Below are positions 1 through 8,940 of a DNA stretch of 64,000 bases, one piece after another. The notes beneath the pieces were generated by a model that saw only the letters and a program-made list of their open reading frames with translations, ran no database searches and had not been told where the DNA came from. This DNA comes from Sphingobacterium zeae (GTDB lineage Bacteria > Bacteroidota > Bacteroidia > Sphingobacteriales > Sphingobacteriaceae), in the NCBI RefSeq assembly GCF_030818895.1, contig NZ_JAUTBA010000001.1, positions 4,278,001 through 4,342,000 of the forward strand, in the 5' to 3' direction. A program made the position numbers and the translations under genes. How positions within the stretch are numbered: the first letter of the stretch is position 1; the number at the start of each line of letters is the position of its first letter.

Positions 1-1193
1 TCAAAGCAAAAGATAAATATGCGGCGTTCAAACGTATTGTAGATTCAAATCCTGATATCTTTGGTATCGTATTTTGTCGTACAAAAATCGAGACGCAAGA
101 TATTGCTGAAGCGTTGATCAAAGATGGTTACAATGCAGATTCATTGCATGGTGATTTATCCCAACAACAACGTGATAAAGTAATGAAACGTTACCGTGAC
201 CGTAGTTTACAATTGTTGATCGCAACAGACGTAGCTGCTCGTGGTATTGATGTAAGTGACGTAACGCACGTAATCAACTTCTCGTTACCAGATGAAACAG
301 AAAACTATACACACCGTTCAGGCCGTACAGCTCGTGCAGGTAAAACTGGTATTTCACTTTCTTTGGTAAACGTAAAAGAACTAAGCAAAATCCGTCATCT
401 TGAAAAGATCATTGGTAAGCCTTTTGAGAAAAAGCAAGTCCCTCAAGGTGCTGAAGTTTGCGAAAAACAATTATTTTCGATCGTTAAAAAGATTGAAAAT
501 GTTGAAGTGAACGATGAACAAATCAGCCCATTCTTGCCAGCAATTATGGAAAATTTGGAATCTCTTTCCAAAGAAGATATCATCAAAAGATTTGCTTCTC
601 TTGAGTTCAACCGTTTCTTGGATTATTACAAAAACGCCCCAGATTTAAATATCGAAGCGCGCGACGGTTCTCGTGAAGACCGCGGTGATAGACGTGATGG
701 TCGCTCTCGTGAAGGTTCAAAAGGTTACACACGTTTATTCATGAACTTAGGCTCAGTAGATGAATTCTCTCGTGGAGACATGTTGGGCTTTATCTGTAAC
801 AATGCGAACATTTCAGGAAAATCTATTGGTAAAATTGATTTAAAGGGTGTATTTACATTCTTTGAAGTTCAAGATGCTGAGGTTGAGAAAGTATTCCAAG
901 GATTCCAGAACGTAGATTACAACGGTCGTCAAGTACGCATCGAAGTATCTGGGGAAGGAAAAAGTGAAGGCCGTGGCGGAAGAAGCCGTGGTGGTGAACG
1001 TGGCGGAAGACGTGAAGGTGGATATCGTGGCGGTGATCGCGGTGGAAGACGTGAAGGTGGCTATGGTGGCGGCGAGCGCAGCGGAAGACGTGAAGGCGGA
1101 TTCAGCGGCGAGAGACGTGAGCGTAGCAGCAACAATGGCGGTGGCTTCCGTGATTTCTCTGGAAAACGTAAAGAATCAAAAAGTAAATACTAA
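1..1193 (+). CDS. DEAD-box ATP-dependent RNA helicase, C-terminal part (5' end outside window)
   Basis: ATP-dependent remodelling of structured RNA, probably in ribosome assembly or cold adaptation as in the CsdA/DeaD group. The reading frame is open from base 3, so the DEAD motif half lies before the window. Visible are the second RecA-like domain with GIVFCRT (motif IV), IATDVAARGID (motif V) and HRSGRTARAG (motif VI), then a linker. A DbpA-like RNA-binding domain follows at about 715-945, and an Arg/Gly-rich tail with GGRREGGY-type repeats runs from about 965 to the stop. Such RGG tails bind RNA non-specifically. A hairpin terminator follows. The family is certain; the exact orthologue cannot be fixed without the N-terminal half. 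Confidence 0.93.
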   Translation, partial: KAKDKYAAFKRIVDSNPDIFGIVFCRTKIETQDIAEALIKDGYNADSLHGDLSQQQRDKVMKRYRDRSLQLLIATDVAARGIDVSDVTHVINFSLPDETENYTHRSGRTARAGKTGISLSLVNVKELSKIRHLEKIIGKPFEKKQVPQGAEVCEKQLFSIVKKIENVEVNDEQISPFLPAIMENLESLSKEDIIKRFASLEFNRFLDYYKNAPDLNIEARDGSREDRGDRRDGRSREGSKGYTRLFMNLGSVDEFSRGDMLGFICNNANISGKSIGKIDLKGVFTFFEVQDAEVEKVFQGFQNVDYNGRQVRIEVSGEGKSEGRGGRSRGGERGGRREGGYRGGDRGGRREGGYGGGERSGRREGGFSGERRERSSNNGGGFRDFSGKRKESKSKY

Positions 1194-1218
1194 GTAAACA
1201 GTATTTAAAATAGAGTTT

Positions 1219-1267
1219 AAAGACTCTGGTATAAAAGCACATAGCTTGATATACCAGAGTCTTTTTG
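1219..1267 (+). terminator. Rho-independent terminator after the RNA helicase
   Basis: A 15-bp stem (arms 1219-1233 and 1249-1263, AAAGACTCTGGTATA and its complement) with a 15-nt loop is followed directly by a T run. It lies 26 bp after the helicase stop. Confidence 0.88.
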
Positions 1268-1373
1268 TGTATACCACCATCTCCTCTTACATACGCATTA
1301 ATCCATGAATTGAATACGGCGGTCTCTATAAAAAAACGTAAATTAGCTGTATTATAAGAACTGGATTTTCACT

Positions 1374-3137
1374 ATGCCAACAGCAACGAGATTATTTGAT
1401 TTAGCATATCTTCAATATGATATTGCACCAGACTTTCCGATGTTTTCATTTAAAAAAGATAACAAATGGGTAAAACTGAGCAATACTGAATTTATTGAGC
1501 AAGTTAACCAGACATCGAAAGGTCTGATCGCACTAGGGGTGCAACCTGGCGAAAAGGTGGCCTTGATTAGTGAAAACCGTGTCGAATGGAATATACTTGA
1601 CTTTGCTATCCAACAAATTGGCGCTGTTATTGTCGCGATTTACCCCAATATTTCGACGTTGGATTATACCTATATTTTCAATCATGCCGAAATTAAAACC
1701 TGCATTGTCAGTTCAAAAGAACTCTATACAAAAATATTAACGATAAAAGATGATTGTCCTCAATTAAATGCGATCTACAGCTTCGAAAAAGAAGATGATC
1801 TCAACCATTGGAAGGATTTCGTTGCAAGTGGGGAGATTATTACAGATGAAACGCTAAACCAGCTACGTGATCATATAAAACCCGATGCCTTGGCGTCCAT
1901 CATTTATACCTCTGGAACAACAGGAAACCCAAAAGGCGTTATGTTGTCTCATAAAAATTTATTGGCAGATACTTATAGTAGCGAATATTCCTTTCCTGTC
2001 CAACGTGGCGACCGGGCACTCTCCTTTCTTCCAGTTTGCCATGCCTATGAGCGCGTGTTCCAATATGTGTATATGTACAAAGGCTTGACAATCTTCTTTG
2101 CTCAATCCATGGATACAATAGGTGAAGACTTTAAATCTGTAAAGCCGCATATTTTCTCTGCTGTTCCTCGGGTTTTGGAGAAAGTTTATGAAAAGATTAT
2201 GGCAACGGGAGAACAGCTAACAGGGATTAAGCGGAAACTATTCTTCTGGTCTATAAACCTCGGCGAAAAATACAAACTCGAGGGGCGCTCATGGTGGTAT
2301 GATCTTCAGTTGAAAATTGCCCGTAAATTAGTTTTTTCAAAATGGCGCAAGGTCTTCGGTGATGATATCAAGGGAATTGCTTCTGGAAGCGCTGCACTAC
2401 AGCAAAGGTTAATCCGTCTATACATGGCTGCAGGAATTCCGATCTATGAAGGCTATGGTCTTACTGAAGCCGGACCATGTATCGCCGTAAACTGTTATAG
2501 AAGAGGTATGAAAATTGGAACAGTTGGCTTGCCATTAATTCATATCGAAATTAAGCTTGCGCCCGATGGTGAAATATTGACGAAAGGAGAAAATAATATG
2601 ATCAGTTATTATAAAAATCCGGAGGCTACAGCAGAAGCAATTAAAGATGGTTGGTTGTACACAGGAGACATTGGCGAATGGGTAGATGGCAAATTCCTTA
2701 AAATTATCGATCGAAAGAAAGAGATGTTCAAGACCTCTGGAGGAAAATATATTGTTCCTCAGCAGATTGAATCGAAGCTGGTAGAATCTCCATTTATCGA
2801 ACAGGCCATGGTACTTGGAGAAGGCCGTAAGTTTCCTGCAGCTTTGATTTTTTCCAACTATAAAAATCTCTTAGAATGGTCGAAAACAGCATTTCCCACC
2901 CTGGCAGATCTTTCTAGACGAGATTTTCTAGACAGCCCTGAACTGAAGCAGAAAATTGAGTCGGAACTAAACCGTATCAATAAAAATTTTGGAAACTGGG
3001 AACAAATCAAAAAATTTGCCATCATCCCTAATGAAATGACGATTGAGACCGGTGAATTGACCCCTACTTTAAAGATGAAAAGAAAAGTTATCCTACAAAA
3101 ATACGAACGAGAGATCGAGCAAATTTATCAAATCTAG
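1374..3137 (+). CDS. Long-chain fatty acid--CoA ligase (AMP-dependent synthetase)
   Basis: Activates fatty acids to acyl-CoA through an acyl-adenylate, feeding beta-oxidation or lipid synthesis. It is 587 aa, the usual size for bacterial FadD/ACSL-like enzymes. The phosphate-binding loop YTSGTTGNPKGVMLSH lies near residue 178, YGLTEAGP (A5) near 360, and the hinge/A8 region DRKKEMFKTSGGKY near 446, with a C-terminal catalytic lysine region ending in LKMKRKVI. There is no signal peptide, so it is cytoplasmic or peripheral. The ATG start begins MPTATRLFDLA. It stands alone, between the helicase terminator and a convergent terminator shared with rlmB. Chain-length specificity cannot be read from sequence. 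Confidence 0.9.
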   Translation: MPTATRLFDLAYLQYDIAPDFPMFSFKKDNKWVKLSNTEFIEQVNQTSKGLIALGVQPGEKVALISENRVEWNILDFAIQQIGAVIVAIYPNISTLDYTYIFNHAEIKTCIVSSKELYTKILTIKDDCPQLNAIYSFEKEDDLNHWKDFVASGEIITDETLNQLRDHIKPDALASIIYTSGTTGNPKGVMLSHKNLLADTYSSEYSFPVQRGDRALSFLPVCHAYERVFQYVYMYKGLTIFFAQSMDTIGEDFKSVKPHIFSAVPRVLEKVYEKIMATGEQLTGIKRKLFFWSINLGEKYKLEGRSWWYDLQLKIARKLVFSKWRKVFGDDIKGIASGSAALQQRLIRLYMAAGIPIYEGYGLTEAGPCIAVNCYRRGMKIGTVGLPLIHIEIKLAPDGEILTKGENNMISYYKNPEATAEAIKDGWLYTGDIGEWVDGKFLKIIDRKKEMFKTSGGKYIVPQQIESKLVESPFIEQAMVLGEGRKFPAALIFSNYKNLLEWSKTAFPTLADLSRRDFLDSPELKQKIESELNRINKNFGNWEQIKKFAIIPNEMTIETGELTPTLKMKRKVILQKYEREIEQIYQI

Positions 3138-3142
3138 CTTAC

Positions 3143-3177
3143 AAAAAAATCCTTTGTTAAAATACAAAGGATTTTTT
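3143..3177. terminator. Bidirectional terminator between acyl-CoA ligase and rlmB
   Basis: Hairpin AAAAAATCCTTTGT-loop-ACAAAGGATTTTTT (3144-3157 and 3164-3177). It has A and T tracts on both sides and sits between convergent genes, so it can serve both strands. Confidence 0.85.
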
Positions 3178-3197
3178 ATTATCAATAAAGTATGGTG

Positions 3198-3986
3198 CTA
3201 CTCTTTAACAATCCGTTGGCGAATTGCTTCGTAGATCACAACTGCCGCAGAAACTGATACATTTAATGAACTGATTTCACCATACATTGGAATCTTGGCA
3301 AGGTTGTCCGCAATACGGATTAGGTCATTGGATACACCGATATCCTCCGCCCCCATAATCACACAGGTAGGGGCCGTATAATCGACATCGTATATACTCG
3401 TCGTTGTTTTCTCTGTACTAGCGACTAACTGTACACCAGAATCAATCAAAAATTTACCTACTTTTGAAAGGCTATCGTGGCGGCAAACAGGGATTTTATA
3501 AAGTGCGCCCGCAGATGTTTTTATCGCGTCAGGATTAACTTCAGCAGAGCCTTTTTTGGGAACAATGATCGCATGAACACCCGAACATTCAGCTGTCCGC
3601 GCGATAGCGCCTAAATTACGCACGTCTGTTACTCCATCCAACATCAAAAGTAAAGGTGTTTCACCCTTTTCATAAATCTGTGGTAGAAGATCTTCAATAT
3701 CGTGATAGGTGATTGGCGAAATGACCGCGATTACACCTTGATGGTTTTTACGTGTTATCCGGTTTAACTTCTCGATCGGCACCTGTTGAAAAGCGATATT
3801 ATGCTCTTTTAGCAAGGCTTTCAATTCTAGAATCAAACTACCACTCAAACCACGCTGTATAAACAATGACTCGATCTCTTTACCGCTATCTATTGCTTCC
3901 ATCACAGCACGAATACCAAATACCATCTGATTCACCTCACGTCTTTCGCCGTGGTCGCGATCACGTCTCTGAAAATTTCCTTGCAT
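3198..3986 (-). CDS. rlmB: 23S rRNA (guanosine-2'-O)-methyltransferase RlmB (TrmH/SpoU family)
   Basis: SAM-dependent 2'-O-methylation, expected at G2251 in the peptidyl-transferase P loop of 23S rRNA. It is 262 aa. An N-terminal L30e-like substrate-binding domain (MVFGIRAVMEAI onward, about 21-95) is followed by the knotted SpoU domain. That domain shows DGVTDVRNLGAIARTAE (motif 1), IMGAEDIGVS (motif 2) and IPMYGEISSLNVSVSAAV (motif 3), the last carrying the conserved Asn-Ser. A basic 20-residue leader rich in Arg and Asp precedes the first domain. Two overlapping TAnnTTTG boxes lie 40-55 bp upstream. TrmH-family paralogues are similar, so the target site is inferred. Confidence 0.88.
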   Translation of the reverse strand: MQGNFQRRDRDHGERREVNQMVFGIRAVMEAIDSGKEIESLFIQRGLSGSLILELKALLKEHNIAFQQVPIEKLNRITRKNHQGVIAVISPITYHDIEDLLPQIYEKGETPLLLMLDGVTDVRNLGAIARTAECSGVHAIIVPKKGSAEVNPDAIKTSAGALYKIPVCRHDSLSKVGKFLIDSGVQLVASTEKTTTSIYDVDYTAPTCVIMGAEDIGVSNDLIRIADNLAKIPMYGEISSLNVSVSAAVVIYEAIRQRIVKE

Positions 3987-4025
3987 AATAAAAACTAAAT
4001 ATTCTGCTCTTCATAGAAGAGATTG

Positions 4026-4041
4026 CAAATGTACAAAAATA
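4026..4041 (-). promoter_or_regulatory. Candidate promoter -7 boxes for rlmB
   Basis: On the minus strand, TATTTTTG and TACATTTG follow each other (4041-4034 and 4033-4026). Both match the Bacteroidota -7 consensus TAnnTTTG. They would give a 5' leader of about 35 nt. No clear TTG at -33 was seen. Confidence 0.4.
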
Positions 4042-4063
4042 AACAACAATTAAAGTCTCCGAA

Positions 4064-5914
4064 TTAGCTTAGCCCCAAGTTAAACTCCTTCCGCAACGTA
4101 TCCAATAGTGGGTTTTTATTGACCATGGCTTGATACTTCTCCTGTGAGGTATAGGGTTTGCGCGAAATAGTGTGCTCCATCATCACCCCCTTTAGATCTA
4201 ACGAAAAATTCTGGAGCTTCACGCGCAGATAATTCAGCACATCAACCTTTGCACTTTGCAATACATCCATCTGAACTCCATTTTCAACATCAATTTCAAT
4301 CAATACACCATTTAATCGGGGTTGCATGGCCGTCATCATGGTGTACAGGTTAATCTTGTTTTCTGCTTTAAGTTGTTCAGCATAACTGTTCCAAACCGCA
4401 ATAAATTGACCGAATGAAACCTCACGTTGTTCGCTCCCACGTATCAATTCTGGTTCATCCCCTTCTTTGGCAACCGCATTGTTATCGTATATGGTATTCA
4501 AGTCGGGCAAAGAAGGAATAATTGCCGAAGCGGAAGCCCCCCACCCTCCTTTTTTCACTTTGGGAGGCACATTCGAAACAGGATCCTTTTTCGGTTCGGC
4601 CTTTGCGTCCGAAGCCTGATAATTTACAGGGGTAGCTTGTGGAGGTGGCGGCGCAACCTGTTTTTCAATAACAGGAACATTGCTTGATGAAATTATCGGT
4701 GGTGTAACGACAGCCGAAGCCCCTTGTTTTGGCTGTGCTGCTATTGGCTCAGGAAGTTTTTTTTTTACTTCCTCGCTGGCCGAAGACATCTGGACGGATC
4801 CAAGCTGGCTCAATTTGATCGCATGTGCTATATGGCAGGTCTTGAGAAGTGAAAGTTCGACCTGTAAACGTTGATTTTTACTCGTCTTATAGTTGATTTC
4901 ACATTGATTGGAAATATTCAATGCTGATAACAAAAATCCCGGAGAAGCCTTTTGAGCTTGCTGCATATATTTTTGACGAATACTATCACTAACTTCTAGC
5001 AATTTTAAAGTTGACGGTTCTTTGGCAACGAGCAAGTTTCTGAAATGCGATGACAGACCTGCAACGAAATGACTGCCATCAAATCCGTGGTTCAAAATTT
5101 CATTGAAAAGCAGTAAGGATTGTGCTGCGTCTTCGGTTAAAATAGCATCTGTTAACTTGAAATAATAGTCGTAATCTAAAATATTTAGATTATCAATGAC
5201 AGCTTGGTAGGTGACATTTTTATTGGAGAAGCTGACGATCTGATCAAACATCGACAGCGCATCTCGAAGCCCACCGTCTGCCTTTTGTGCAATGATATGC
5301 AATCCATCCTGATCATAAGCGATACTTTCCCGATCTGCGATACTAGCCAAATGGTTAGCCATATCTTCCACTTTGATTCGGTTAAAATCGAAAATCTGAC
5401 AACGCGAAAGTATCGTCGGTAAAATCTTATGTTTCTCTGTCGTTGCCAGAATAAATATTGCATAAGAAGGCGGTTCCTCGAGGGTCTTCAAAAATGCATT
5501 GAAAGCCGCCTGAGACAACATATGGACCTCATCTATGATATAGATTTTATATTTTCCTGCCTGTGGAGGTATCCGCACTTGCTCAATAAGATTACGGATA
5601 TCATCGACCGAGTTATTCGATGCTGCATCCAGTTCATGAATACTAAATGAATTACCGTTTTGGAAAGATTTACAGCTGTCGCATTCGCCACATGGCTCAG
5701 TACCCTCTAAGATATTTTCACAATTTATTGTTTTAGCTAAAATGCGTGCACAGGTAGTTTTACCCACACCACGAGGACCACAAAACAAAAATGCCTGCGC
5801 CAACTGGTTGTTGTGTATCGCATTCTTTAAGGTACCCGTAATGTGTTGCTGACCTACAACCGAATCAAAGGTAATCGGGCGGTATTTACGTGCAGAAACA
5901 ATAAAATTATCCAT
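4064..5914 (-). CDS. dnaX: DNA polymerase III subunit gamma/tau
   Basis: ATPase subunit of the clamp-loader complex that places the sliding clamp on primed DNA and organises the replisome. It is 616 aa. The AAA+ module at about 1-240 has Walker A GPRGVGKTTCARIL (from residue 45) and a zinc-binding Cys cluster (CEN...CGECDSC, about 65-80). It also has YIIDEVHMLS (Walker B, DExH form) and sensor 1/SRC motif LSRCQIFDF. Domain III follows, then a Pro/Ala/Lys-rich linker (about 375-455) and a C-terminal tau-type domain. No frameshift slippery site for a gamma form was identified. A TATCTTCG box lies 4 bp before the ATG, suggesting a very short or absent leader. Confidence 0.96.
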   Translation of the reverse strand: MDNFIVSARKYRPITFDSVVGQQHITGTLKNAIHNNQLAQAFLFCGPRGVGKTTCARILAKTINCENILEGTEPCGECDSCKSFQNGNSFSIHELDAASNNSVDDIRNLIEQVRIPPQAGKYKIYIIDEVHMLSQAAFNAFLKTLEEPPSYAIFILATTEKHKILPTILSRCQIFDFNRIKVEDMANHLASIADRESIAYDQDGLHIIAQKADGGLRDALSMFDQIVSFSNKNVTYQAVIDNLNILDYDYYFKLTDAILTEDAAQSLLLFNEILNHGFDGSHFVAGLSSHFRNLLVAKEPSTLKLLEVSDSIRQKYMQQAQKASPGFLLSALNISNQCEINYKTSKNQRLQVELSLLKTCHIAHAIKLSQLGSVQMSSASEEVKKKLPEPIAAQPKQGASAVVTPPIISSSNVPVIEKQVAPPPPQATPVNYQASDAKAEPKKDPVSNVPPKVKKGGWGASASAIIPSLPDLNTIYDNNAVAKEGDEPELIRGSEQREVSFGQFIAVWNSYAEQLKAENKINLYTMMTAMQPRLNGVLIEIDVENGVQMDVLQSAKVDVLNYLRVKLQNFSLDLKGVMMEHTISRKPYTSQEKYQAMVNKNPLLDTLRKEFNLGLS

Positions 5915-6015
5915 TGCACGAAGATACGAATTTTAATACTATTTTTACACGTCACATTGATTTGCAACTGTAGCGGATAGCTGAAAGCTTTCGTTAAGCT
6001 TAAAAAAACCAATTT

Positions 6016-6711
6016 ATGAAGTACTTAAAACACCTATTCTACGCTTTTTTATGTAGTACACTTCTCTTTGTAGGCTGTAAAAAAGAAGAAAGCTACGACG
6101 AACTCACAAGTCTAGCAGCAGATAAAATCCAACAAGCAGTTAAACTAACCGAAAATATTTCCTGCAGTGATTTAAAGGAATGCCGAGTTGACACGCTTTA
6201 TTACACCTATGTACCCGTACACCCGAGCTTTGAACAAGCCTATAATAAGTTAATTACCGAAGCTGCAGCGCTCAGAGAAAGGGCACAGAAAGTATATAAA
6301 GGACCTATTGTTTACGACACCAGTGTTTCGCCCAACTATCTTCCTCCTCATTTTGGAATACGATGCATCGCCGGCAAACTGAAAGTCGCCTCAGCTAGAG
6401 ATTTGGAACTATCAGAGATCAACCAACGACTGGCAGATCTGCTCCCCAAGCTACAGACCTTTTTTGATGACATTCCCTGCAACGACCCCAGTAAATGGCA
6501 CATTGCCCCCTTTCGTAAAGACTGCGAGTTTATTTCCATATTGTATACAGACAAAGAGAACTTTGCTGAGTTTGGGAATATGGCAGAACAATATAACCAT
6601 TTGGACAATGCCAAAAGAACGCTGGATAAAAGCTTAAATTGCAGTACGACAAATGACAAACCAGCTAAGGGTGTAATTTGTGAAAGTAATAAACCTAAAG
6701 TTACCTACTAA
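6016..6711 (+). CDS. Hypothetical lipoprotein
   Basis: A 231-aa protein of unknown function. Its N-terminus MKYLKHLFYAFLCSTLLFVGC is a lipoprotein signal with the acylated Cys at position 21, followed by KKEE. The mature part is Cys-rich, with about six further Cys scattered as in DLKECRV, PCNDP and RKDCEF. That suggests disulphides in the periplasm or at the cell surface. No family is recognised. It is transcribed away from dnaX and followed by an unusual structured intergenic repeat, with no co-transcribed partner. Confidence 0.75.
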   Translation: MKYLKHLFYAFLCSTLLFVGCKKEESYDELTSLAADKIQQAVKLTENISCSDLKECRVDTLYYTYVPVHPSFEQAYNKLITEAAALRERAQKVYKGPIVYDTSVSPNYLPPHFGIRCIAGKLKVASARDLELSEINQRLADLLPKLQTFFDDIPCNDPSKWHIAPFRKDCEFISILYTDKENFAEFGNMAEQYNHLDNAKRTLDKSLNCSTTNDKPAKGVICESNKPKVTY

Positions 6712-6749
6712 TCGCGTAATTTATCGAAAAGCTGAGTCTTTAAACTATA

Positions 6750-6935
6750 GCTTCTTCGCCCTTCCTTCGCTCTTTGTTCGCCCTTTGTTCGCCGTGCGTC
6801 CACTCTCGCTCCACTGATCCCCCACTCTTTCCCCACTGTTTATGTGGGCCCGAGGTGGAGAATCAGTGGGCAGGCAGTGGGGGAACCCCGAAAATGGTAC
6901 GAATCAGTCCCGAAAAACTAGCGAACAAAGTCTCC
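6750..6935. repeat. GC-rich inverted/direct repeat cluster in the 380-bp gap 6712-7091
   Basis: The gap holds no convincing gene. Within it are tandem copies of CTTTGTTCGCC (6772-6782 and 6783-6793), and the complement GCGAACAAAG lies at 6921-6930. Nested inside are CCACTGAT (6811-6818) against ATCAGTGG (6862-6869), CTCCAC (6809-6814) against GTGGAG (6855-6860), and TCCCCCACT (6818-6826) against AGTGGGGGA (6875-6883). Together these could fold into one long imperfect hairpin of about 165 nt. Its base composition is much richer in GC than its surroundings. It could be a dispersed REP-like element or a structured RNA. Confidence 0.55.
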
Positions 6936-7091
6936 CTAACATGCACTGGCAAACGATTATGTCTTACACTGAAATAAGTTTACATTTACTATCAATTTGC
7001 GGTAGGCTAAAAATATTTTCTACAATTTTTTCGAAAAGCAATTACAATTTGTTAAATTTATATTACACTAATGTTATCAAATTGTTAAGAA

Positions 7092-8291
7092 TTGAGATCA
7101 AGAAAAATATATTGGATGTTATTCACCATCATCGTATGGTTGACCTGCGCTTCACAACAGCTGTGGGCGCAACATCATGATTTCGATTTTTATGACGGAA
7201 AGGTATCCATTGATGTTCCGACTTCCTTTAACATTCCATTCAAAGACAGCTTGACGATAGCGCATGTACAAAAATTCTATCAAACAGCGGATCAGACAGA
7301 TTATATACAACTTGTAAACAGTTTGCTTGAATACAAAGACGAGCACCATTTGAATGATTGGGTATATTATCAGTTGATTCGCCGTACCGCGCAACAGATT
7401 GCTCCGAAAGATGAAAATTATACACGCTACACGTTGTACAAATGGTTTTTAATGTGTAAATCTGGTTATGACGCCCGCTTGGCTGTTGGTAATAATCAAA
7501 TCATATTTTTCATTCAGAACAAAGAAGATATTTCTGATATTCCATTTTTTGAAATTGACGGCAAGAAATATACCTGTTTAAATTTCCATGACTACGGAAA
7601 ATTGTTTCAACGAGCTGACACCTACATTCCAGTCACCATAAAGATTCCGGAAGCTATCGAAGATTTCAGTTATAAAATCACAAAATTACCTGATTTTGTA
7701 CCTGCAAACTATAAGGAAAAGCAGATCGCGTTCAATTATGGCCATAAAGCCTACCATTTTAACATCAAGTTGAATGACGATATCAGTGATCTTTTTAAAA
7801 ACTATCCTGGTGTGGATTTTGAAACTTATTTCAATATTCCGCTAAGCAAAGAAACCTATCAATCGCTTATTCCGGCGCTTAAGGATAATTTAAGTGGAAA
7901 GAGCCAACAGGAAGGAGTGGATTATTTAATGCGGTTTACCCGGTATGCCTTTTTGTATGAAAATGATGAAGAGAATTTTGGAGCTGAAAAACGTCTTTCG
8001 GCTGAACAAACCCTATTAAATAAATACAGTGACTGTGATGATCGGGTAGCCTTATTTTTTTATTTGGTTAAGGAAATCTACAATTTACCTATGATTACCC
8101 TGCTCTATCCCACTCATGTGACTATGGCCGTTCAATTTGAACACCCTATTGGTGACGCTATTTTGTACAATGGAAAATATTATTCGGTCTGTGAGCCTAC
8201 ACCACAAGCGCAAACACTCGATATAGGTCAACTGTCTGAGGAGCTTAAAAATCAGTCTTATCAGATTGTTTATCATTATGAACCCAGGTAA
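7092..8291 (+). CDS. Secreted hypothetical protein with transglutaminase-like C-terminal region
   Basis: A 399-aa exported protein. With the TTG start at 7092 the signal peptide is MRSRKIYWMLFTIIVWLTC...LWA, cut before QHHDF. An in-frame ATG at 7116 would lose the positively charged n-region, so TTG is preferred, without certainty. Near residues 305-350 the run NKYSDCDDRVALFFYLVKE followed by YPTHVTMAVQF resembles the Cys and His signature of transglutaminase/cysteine-protease-like domains in Bacteroidota proteins. The middle part is unrecognised. Activity and substrate are unknown. It faces a convergent small lipoprotein gene. Confidence 0.7.
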   Translation: MRSRKIYWMLFTIIVWLTCASQQLWAQHHDFDFYDGKVSIDVPTSFNIPFKDSLTIAHVQKFYQTADQTDYIQLVNSLLEYKDEHHLNDWVYYQLIRRTAQQIAPKDENYTRYTLYKWFLMCKSGYDARLAVGNNQIIFFIQNKEDISDIPFFEIDGKKYTCLNFHDYGKLFQRADTYIPVTIKIPEAIEDFSYKITKLPDFVPANYKEKQIAFNYGHKAYHFNIKLNDDISDLFKNYPGVDFETYFNIPLSKETYQSLIPALKDNLSGKSQQEGVDYLMRFTRYAFLYENDEENFGAEKRLSAEQTLLNKYSDCDDRVALFFYLVKEIYNLPMITLLYPTHVTMAVQFEHPIGDAILYNGKYYSVCEPTPQAQTLDIGQLSEELKNQSYQIVYHYEPR

Positions 8292-8385
8292 TATTACTTT
8301 TTTAAATCGCAGTTCGAGATATTGGCTTTATAGTATATGTTTTAGCTAAAATCAATATTTTGCTGAAAAATAAATAATTCTTGAC

Positions 8386-8404
8386 AGCGCTTTTGCGCTT
8401 TCTA
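8386..8404. terminator. Weak candidate hairpin between convergent genes
   Basis: AGCGC-TTTT-GCGCT followed by TTCT. The stem is only 5 bp. It sits between the stops of the convergent genes at 8291 and 8402. Confidence 0.3.
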
Positions 8405-8839
8405 TAACTTACTTATAAAATCAAGCACATCAGCATATTTACCATCCGTCCGGTTTACGGCTATTGTCACGGTGTTTTCCACGCTTCCAGATCTTACTGT
8501 GATTACATAATCCATCCCGTCAACACAACGTGCACACTCTTGGATTTTAGCTTCCAATAAGTTGTAAGTTTCGACATATGACGACAGCTTTCTAAAAGTT
8601 TCTTCACTGGTTCTGTAGCTTTTATCCCTTGCCGTTTGAGGACTTCCATTAGTCCCTGCAGGATACTTTACCGCTGTCTTATTTTGATCTACACTGATAT
8701 TTACAAACTCACCCCAGCCAGAAATTCCTTTTATTTCGACTTTCAGCCCTGTAGTTTCTGAATCCGTTTTATTTTCAGATTTCTTACAGCCCAAAAGGAG
8801 TAAAATACCCATTAAAATCAAATAGACCGTATTTTTCAT
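8402..8839 (-). CDS. Hypothetical small lipoprotein
   Basis: A 145-aa protein with lipoprotein signal MKNTVYLILMGILLLLGC (Cys18) followed by KKSENKTDSE. The mature part has a predicted mostly beta pattern and a CxxC-like pair (IQECARCVDGMDYVI). No assigned function. It lies downstream of the beta-helix lipoprotein but is separated from it by a terminator, so it is probably a separate transcript. Confidence 0.7.
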   Translation of the reverse strand: MKNTVYLILMGILLLLGCKKSENKTDSETTGLKVEIKGISGWGEFVNISVDQNKTAVKYPAGTNGSPQTARDKSYRTSEETFRKLSSYVETYNLLEAKIQECARCVDGMDYVITVRSGSVENTVTIAVNRTDGKYADVLDFISKL

Positions 8840-8892
8840 AATTTAAGATTTATTTTATTTCTCTTTATAACGAATTAACGCATAATATGCTA

Positions 8893-8922
8893 CAAAAAAA
8901 TCCTGCTCAAGGCAGGATTTTT
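8893..8922 (-). terminator. Terminator of the TonB receptor/beta-helix lipoprotein transcript
   Basis: On the minus strand AAAAATCCTGCC-TTGA-GCAGGATTTTTTTG is a strong stem with a T tract, placed 19 bp after the stop of the lipoprotein gene at 8941. Confidence 0.85.
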
Positions 8923-8940
8923 CTATTTGTTATTTTGAAA

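Noticed and set aside
964..1197. Open frame of 77 aa rich in Val/Ala inside the helicase tail
   Set aside because: Shadow of the RGG repeat region in another frame; biased composition comes from the repeated codons.
6774..7180. Two plus-strand frames (67 and 112 aa) in the 6712-7091 gap
   Set aside because: They run through the inverted repeat and into the next gene out of frame; no signal, no family, no start site.
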